Shown piece after piece: positions 59,123 through 64,000 of a DNA stretch of 64,000 nt. Origin of the DNA: Segnochrobactrum spirostomi (GTDB lineage Bacteria; Pseudomonadota; Alphaproteobacteria; Rhizobiales; Segnochrobactraceae). The translations under genes were made by a program, and so were the position numbers. The stretch spans positions 1,832,001 to 1,896,000 of the forward strand of contig NZ_VWNA01000001.1 in the NCBI RefSeq assembly GCF_009600605.1. The letters run 5' to 3'. Under the pieces are notes generated by a model. That model saw only the letters and a list, made by a program, of their open reading frames with translations, searched no databases and had not been told where the DNA came from. Each line of letters opens with the position of its first letter. The first letter of the stretch is position 1.

Positions 59123-59638
59123 ATGACGGCGGCGTTCGAGTTCGGGGCTCCCTTTCTGGGGCGGCTCCTGCCGGGGAACCCGGTCGTAGAGGAGGCGGCG
59201 CCGGCCGATCTTCCGGCGTTGTCGGATCTCCACGCCACATCCTTTCCCCACCCGTGGGACATCGCCGAGATCGCCGCCTTGCTCGGCTCGCCGGGCGTCC
59301 ATTGCCTGGTGATCCGCCGGCCGAGCCTCGTCGTCAGCCGCAAGCCGGTCGCCTTCGTGATCTACCGGCTCGTCGCCGACGAGGCGGAAATCCTCACCCT
59401 CGCCGTGCATCCGCGCTGGCGACGCGGCGGCCTCGGGGCCTCCCTCGTCGATGCGGCGAAGCGTCGGCTCTATGCCGAGCGGGCAACAGCGCTCTTTCTC
59501 GAGGTCGATTCGGAGAATGCCGCCGCTCTGGCGCTCTATCGCCGGCGCGGCTTCGTCCAGGTCGGAACCCGACCGGGTTATTATGCGCATGCCTCGGGCC
59601 ACGGACATGCGCTTGTCATGCGCTGCGATCTTCGGTAG
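59123..59638 (+). CDS. rimI: Ribosomal-protein alanine N-acetyltransferase, RimI-like
   Basis: A 171-residue GNAT acetyltransferase. The acetyl-CoA site is VHPRWRRGGLGASLVDAA, followed by LFLEVDSENAAALALYRRRG. In this order rimI normally follows tsaB and precedes fur/mur. Here tsaB is absent and malate synthase G lies upstream. A GTG nine bases earlier is an alternative start. Confidence 0.87.
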   Translation: MTAAFEFGAPFLGRLLPGNPVVEEAAPADLPALSDLHATSFPHPWDIAEIAALLGSPGVHCLVIRRPSLVVSRKPVAFVIYRLVADEAEILTLAVHPRWRRGGLGASLVDAAKRRLYAERATALFLEVDSENAAALALYRRRGFVQVGTRPGYYAHASGHGHALVMRCDLR

Positions 59639-59853
59639 CGCAGAGCGGACGAGACAGAATAGAGTCGTTCGAAGGTATCGACGACGGACCCGCTAGGCTC
59701 CGTCGGTTGGGATCGGGATGCCTTCGTCCCTGCGAACCCCCTGCCGGAGCGCGGTCCGGCGGTGGGGCGCCACCTGATTGCGAAACGGGACCATCGACCG
59801 GTTGGGGGACGTCGCCGTTCCACCGGGATGATCCGGACGGGAGCCGCCGAGAC

Positions 59854-60306
59854 GTGACCAATTCGTCGTATTCGAAGGTGCCGGGATCGCAGCCGCTCGA
59901 GGTCTTGTGCGTCGCCAAGGGCATGCGGATGACCGACCAGCGTCGGGTCATCGCGCGGGTCCTCGAGGCGGCGGAAGATCATCCGGACGTCGAGGAGTTG
60001 CACCGTCGCGCGAACGCGATCGACGACCGCATCTCGATCTCCACCGTCTACCGCACGGTGAAGCTGTTCGAGGATGCCGGCATCATCGAACGCCACGATT
60101 TCCGCGACGGCCGCTCGCGCTACGAGACGGTCCAGGAAGACCATCACGACCATCTGATCGACCTGCGGTCCGGCATCGTCGTCGAATTCCGCAACGAGGA
60201 GATCGAGCGGCTCCAGGAATTCATCGCCCGCGAGCTCGGCTACAAGCTGGTCGACCACCGGCTCGAGCTTTATGGTATCCCGCTCGACGACAAGGATCGG
60301 CGTTGA
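59854..60306 (+). CDS. Fur-family metal regulator (Mur-like position)
   Basis: A 150-residue regulator. The winged-helix part has GMRMTDQRRVIARVLEAAED and ISISTVYRTVKLFEDAGII. The metal site HHDHLIDL lacks the CxxC cysteines that bind structural zinc in many Fur proteins, as in rhizobial Mur. In Hyphomicrobiales the copy at rimI-plsC-miaB is the manganese-responsive Mur. GTG 59854 is chosen from similarity; the ribosome site is weak. Confidence 0.88.
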   Translation: MTNSSYSKVPGSQPLEVLCVAKGMRMTDQRRVIARVLEAAEDHPDVEELHRRANAIDDRISISTVYRTVKLFEDAGIIERHDFRDGRSRYETVQEDHHDHLIDLRSGIVVEFRNEEIERLQEFIARELGYKLVDHRLELYGIPLDDKDRR

Positions 60307-60367
60307 CCTCCCGCGCCGGCGTCGTTTTGGGGCGGCGTCGTTCGCGGCGTGGGAGGATGAGCGGAGC

Positions 60368-61252
60368 ATGATCGATTTTCTCTCGCGTCTGCGGGGAATC
60401 GTCGCCGTGGCGGTGCTCACGGTCGTGACGCTCGTCCTAATTCCAGTCCAATGGCTGGCGGTCCGTTTCGGCTGGCGCCTCGCCGGCACGCTGCCCGTGG
60501 TCTGGCATCGCCTCGCGCTCGGCCTCGTCGGGGTCCGCGTCGTGGTGCGCGGCGCGCCGACGGCGAACCGCCCCCTCCTCATCGCCGCCAATCACGTCTC
60601 CTGGCTCGACATCTCGGTCCTCGGCTCGCTCATCCCGCTGTCGTTCATCGCCAAGGCGGAGGTCGAATCGTGGCCGGTCTTCGGCCTGTTCGCCGTGCTC
60701 CAGCGCACCGTCTTCGTGAACCGGGAGCGCCGCGCCGAGACGGCCGCCGTCGCGACCCGCATCGCCGAGCGGCTGAGCCGGGGCGATCCGATGGTGCTGT
60801 TCGCCGAGGGCACCTCCTCGAACGGCAACGAGGTGCTGCCCTTCCGCACCGCCCTGATCGGCGCGGCGCGACACGCGCTCGGGGTCGATGGGTCGGGCGC
60901 CTGGGTCCAACCGCTCTCGATCGCCTACACCCACCGCCACGGCATGCCGATGGGCCGCATGGGCCGCCCGAGCATCGCCTGGTACGGCGACATGGACCTC
61001 GCACCGCATCTGTGGGGCGTGTTCTCCTCCGGCGCGATCGACGTCACCGTGACGTGGGGGACGCCGATCGCCTTTGCCGCCGACGGCGACCGTAAGCAGG
61101 TCGCCGCTGCGGCCGAGCGGGCGGTTCGCGAGATGACGCTCGCCGCGCTGACCGGCCGCGAGGCGGAGACGCCGGAGATTGCGGTGCCTGTGGAGAGTGT
61201 CGTGCCGTCTTCATCGACGGCGCCTATTCTCAAAAGTCACGAAACCGTCTAG
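60368..61252 (+). CDS. plsC: 1-acyl-sn-glycerol-3-phosphate acyltransferase
   Basis: A 294-residue membrane-associated enzyme making phosphatidic acid. One N-terminal membrane helix precedes the catalytic HX4D motif NHVSWLDISVL, followed by FVNRERR and FAEGTSSNGNEV (the EGT motif). A C-terminal tail of about 50 residues is not conserved. GGAG precedes ATG 60368. Confidence 0.92.
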   Translation: MIDFLSRLRGIVAVAVLTVVTLVLIPVQWLAVRFGWRLAGTLPVVWHRLALGLVGVRVVVRGAPTANRPLLIAANHVSWLDISVLGSLIPLSFIAKAEVESWPVFGLFAVLQRTVFVNRERRAETAAVATRIAERLSRGDPMVLFAEGTSSNGNEVLPFRTALIGAARHALGVDGSGAWVQPLSIAYTHRHGMPMGRMGRPSIAWYGDMDLAPHLWGVFSSGAIDVTVTWGTPIAFAADGDRKQVAAAAERAVREMTLAALTGREAETPEIAVPVESVVPSSSTAPILKSHETV

Positions 61253-61378
61253 ACCCTGAAGAAGAGGCTCGCCGGCTCGCGGCGGGGCATCGGGTCCGCG
61301 GATTGGTTCGACGCGCGGGCACCATTCCCGCGCTGAGCCTTTTGATTTTCGTGCCGAGGAAAGGCCGACCCCGCTTCG

Positions 61379-62758
61379 ATGAGCGTCAAGCGCACCGTCT
61401 ATATCAAGACGTACGGCTGCCAGATGAACGTCTACGATTCCGATCGGATGACGGATGCCCTGGCCCCGGCGGGCTACGTGCCGACCGACACGTTGGAAAC
61501 CGCCGACCTCGTTCTCCTCAACACCTGCCATATCCGCGAGAAGGCGGCCGAGAAGGTTTATTCCGAGCTCGGGCGGCTGCGTGTGTTGAAAGAGGCGCGG
61601 GCCGAGGCCGGCCGGCCGATGCAGGTCGGCGTCGCCGGATGCGTCGCCCAGGCCGAGGGCGCGGAGATCGCGGCGCGCGCGCCGGTCGTCGATCTCGTCG
61701 TCGGCCCGCAGACCTATCACCGCCTGCCGGATTATCTCGACCGCGCCCGCCGCGGCGAGCGCGTCGTCGAGACGGAGTTCGCGCCGGAAGAGAAGTTCGA
61801 GCAGCTTCCCGCCCCGACGACCGAGCGCACCATCGCCCGCGGCGTCACCGCCTTCCTGACCATTCAGGAGGGCTGCGACAAGTTCTGCTCGTTCTGCGTG
61901 GTGCCCTATACGCGCGGCTCCGAGATCTCCCGCCCCGTCGCCCAGATCATCGCCGAGGCCGAACGGCTCGCCGGCGCGGGCGTCCGCGAGGTGACGCTGC
62001 TCGGGCAGAACGTCAACGCCTTCCATGGCGAAGGGCCGGACGGCCGCGCCTGGGGCCTCGGCCGCCTCGTCTCGCGCCTCGCCGAAATTCCCGGGCTCGA
62101 CCGGCTGCGCTACACCACGAGCCATCCCCGCGACATGGACGACGATCTGATCGCCGCCCACCGCGACCTGCCGCAACTGATGCCCTACCTGCACCTGCCC
62201 GTGCAGTCCGGCTCCGACCGCATCCTCGCCGCCATGAACCGCCGCCACACGGCGGAGGATTATGTCCGCCTGATCGAGCGCATCCGCGCCGCGCGGCCGG
62301 ACATCGCCCTGTCGAGCGACTTCATCGTCGGCTTCCCCGGCGAGACCGACGCCGATTTCGAGGCGACGCTGCGGCTCGTCGAAACAATCGGCTACGTTGC
62401 CGCGTTTTCCTTCAAATACAGCGCCCGGGCCGGCACGCCCGCCGCCGACCGCGAGGGCCAGATCGCCGAGGCGGTCAAGGCCGAGCGGCTCGAACGCCTG
62501 CAGGGAATCCTCGCGGAGCAGACCCGCGCCTTCAACGCCCGCACCGTGGGTCTGACGATCCCAGTGCTCATCGAAAAGTCCGGCCGCCGGCCGGGCCAGG
62601 TCGCCGGACGGTCGCCTTGGTTGCAGGCCGTCCATCTCGATGCCGACACCAAGCTGATCGGGGAGATCGTCGACGTGACCATCACGGGCCTTGCTACGAT
62701 GAGCCTATCGGGCGTTCGCGCCGGCACCGAGCCCAACCGCTCGGGACTCGCCTCATGA
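61379..62758 (+). CDS. miaB: tRNA-2-methylthio-N6-dimethylallyladenosine synthase
   Basis: A 459-residue radical-SAM methylthiotransferase acting on A37 of tRNAs. The N-terminal cluster Cys are in KTYGCQMN (Cys14), [10 protein letters not shown] and GVAGCVAQ. The radical-SAM cluster is [21 protein letters not shown] domain closes the protein. Its TGA overlaps the phoH ATG. Confidence 0.96.
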   Translation: MSVKRTVYIKTYGCQMNVYDSDRMTDALAPAGYVPTDTLETADLVLLNTCHIREKAAEKVYSELGRLRVLKEARAEAGRPMQVGVAGCVAQAEGAEIAARAPVVDLVVGPQTYHRLPDYLDRARRGERVVETEFAPEEKFEQLPAPTTERTIARGVTAFLTIQEGCDKFCSFCVVPYTRGSEISRPVAQIIAEAERLAGAGVREVTLLGQNVNAFHGEGPDGRAWGLGRLVSRLAEIPGLDRLRYTTSHPRDMDDDLIAAHRDLPQLMPYLHLPVQSGSDRILAAMNRRHTAEDYVRLIERIRAARPDIALSSDFIVGFPGETDADFEATLRLVETIGYVAAFSFKYSARAGTPAADREGQIAEAVKAERLERLQGILAEQTRAFNARTVGLTIPVLIEKSGRRPGQVAGRSPWLQAVHLDADTKLIGEIVDVTITGLATMSLSGVRAGTEPNRSGLAS

Positions 62759-63887
62759 GCGCCGATCGCACCGCCGTTCCCCCGCCCCGCGGCTCGTTCC
62801 CGCCTCCGATCTCACGCATGTCGTCATCGCCTTCGACGACAACCGCCTGGTCGGCGAGCTGTTCGGGCAATTCGACCAGAACCTCGCCTTGATCGAGCAG
62901 CGGCTCGGCGTCGAGGCGGTCGCCCGCGGCAACCAGGTGACCATCAAGGGGCCGCACGAGGCCTGCGAGCACGCCCGCGACGTGCTGGAGCAGCTCTACG
63001 ACCGGCTCCAGCACGGTTTCGAGCTGCATCCGGGCGACGTCGAGGGCGCGGTCAAGCTCGTCACCGCCGCCAAGGCGCAATTGATGCTGCCGACGCTCGA
63101 ACCGAAGAGCAAGCTCGCCTACGCCCAGGTCTCGACCCGCAAGCGCACCGTCGCGGCCCGCACGCCCGCCCAGGACGCCTATCTCAGGGCCATGGACCGG
63201 GCCGACCTCGTGTTCGGCTCCGGACCGGCCGGCACCGGCAAGACCTTCCTCGCCGTCGCCTATGCGGCGGCGCTGCTCGAGCGCGGCGACGTCGCCCGCC
63301 TCATCCTCTCGCGTCCGGCCGTCGAAGCCGGCGAGCGGCTCGGCTTCCTGCCGGGCGACATGCGCGAGAAGGTCGATCCCTATCTGCGCCCGCTCTACGA
63401 CGCACTCTACGAGATGATGCCGCCGGAAAAGGTCGAGCGCGGCCTGCAATCGGGCATGATCGAGGTGGCGCCGCTCGCCTTCATGCGCGGCCGCACGCTG
63501 ACCAACGCCATCGTGCTGCTCGACGAGGCACAGAACACGACCTCGATGCAGATGAAGATGTTCGTCACCCGCCTGGGTGAGAACTCGAAGATGATCATCA
63601 CCGGCGACCCGAGCCAGATCGACTTGCCGCCCGGTCAAGCCTCCGGCCTCTCGGAGGCGACCGCGCTCCTGTCGAACGTCCAGGGCGTGGCGCATGTGCG
63701 CTTCACCGCCGCCGATGTGGTGCGCCACGAGCTCGTCGCCCGCATCGTCGCGGCCTACGACGACGCCTCGGCGCGGCGCATCGCGGCCCGCCGTGGGCCG
63801 CCGCCGGTGTTCGGCGCGCCGGAGGTCGAGACGGACGTGCCCGACACCGGCGAGCCCGAGCGCGCGGCGGAGGCGCCGGAGGCGTGA
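62755..63887 (+). CDS. phoH: PhoH family ATPase, with apparent one-base frameshift near the start
   Basis: A cytoplasmic P-loop ATPase. ATG 62755 (overlapping miaB) encodes [12 protein letters not shown]. The family continuation [20 protein letters not shown] lies in the next frame, open from the same point, with no ATG, GTG or TTG start upstream of TTG 62889. Adding one C to the C5 run at 62779-62783 joins the two parts into a normal N-terminus. The main body is intact: Walker [49 protein letters not shown] and [10 protein letters not shown]. About 377 residues if joined. Confidence 0.85.
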
Positions 63888-64000
63888 TGAGCGGCACTGC
63901 ATCCGCAGCCGGGGGCTTCCCGGTCTCGATCGATCTCGTGGTCGAAGCCGAGGGCTGGCCGCCAGAGGCCGAGCTCGAGACGCTTGTGCAGCAATCGCTC
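63887..64000 (+). CDS. ybeY: Endoribonuclease YbeY, N-terminal fragment (3' end outside window)
   Basis: The first 38 codons of a gene whose ATG overlaps the phoH stop (TGATGA). Visible are SIDLVVEAEGWPPEAELETL, typical of the start of alphaproteobacterial YbeY. The catalytic His motif lies beyond the window. The assignment rests mainly on gene order. Confidence 0.75.
   Translation, partial: MSGTASAAGGFPVSIDLVVEAEGWPPEAELETLVQQSL

Noticed and set aside
62889-63887. phoH starting at TTG 62889
   Set aside because: This would drop a conserved N-terminal segment and leave a 130-bp gap after miaB without a ribosome site; a one-base frameshift at 62779-62783 explains the data better.

Overview
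The window is GC-rich chromosomal DNA from an alphaproteobacterium, most likely of the order Hyphomicrobiales (Rhizobiales). The evidence is gene order: aroA-cmk-rpsA-sppA-ihfB-lapA; chvI-chvG-hprK-EIIA(Man)-HPr-ahcY near pckA; and rimI-fur/mur-plsC-miaB-phoH-ybeY. I cannot name the genus from sequence alone.

Layout. 1-1176: C-terminal half of a methylmalonyl-CoA mutase. 1445-6793: arginine-dependent acid-resistance cassette (antiporter, arginine decarboxylase, AdiC-like antiporter). 7169-11161: a large Pls/PosA-type single-module peptide synthetase. 11486-12260: riboflavin synthesis gene ribH under an FMN riboswitch. 12553-16482: sulfonate uptake and use (tauABC-like plus ssuD). 16586-18194: stress or periplasmic proteins. 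18195-23024: pstSCAB-phoU with a Pho box. 23332-23407: tRNA-Ala. 23706-29752: lapA, ihfB, sppA, rpsA, cmk, aroA. 29979-30365: zinc-ribbon acidic protein. 30480-33438: quorum-sensing cluster (luxR, luxI, cytochrome P450). 33688-39305: ahcY, nitrogen/carbon PTS remnants and the ChvG/ChvI two-component system. 39459-44307: MATE exporter, HugZ-like protein, pckA, mntP. 44760-47966: XdhC-type and MocA-type molybdenum cofactor genes. 48131-51537: an array of five small double-glycine-leader peptide genes. 51535-58989: exported protein, ABC-F protein, class A penicillin-binding protein, malate synthase G. 59123-64000: rimI, fur/mur, plsC, miaB, phoH and the start of ybeY.

The most striking region is 48131-51537. 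Five small genes encode peptides that end their N-terminal leader in Gly-Gly, arranged as A1-B1, A2-B2 and A3. Each A gene has its own promoter (TTGACC, 16 bp, TATCCT or TATTTT) about 350 nt upstream of the start codon. The last 180-205 nt of that leader are nearly identical in all three copies although the coding sequences have diverged. The conserved part folds into hairpins whose loops vary while stems are kept, and the last hairpin contains the Shine-Dalgarno sequence, with one compensatory base-pair change between copies. This looks like an RNA-controlled, multi-copy secreted-peptide (bacteriocin-like) system. No export or modification gene lies beside it.

Two genes, phoH and the penicillin-binding protein, each appear to lack one base at or near a run of five C residues. 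This may be real or may reflect homopolymer errors in the assembly. I see no insertion sequence, prophage or CRISPR array.
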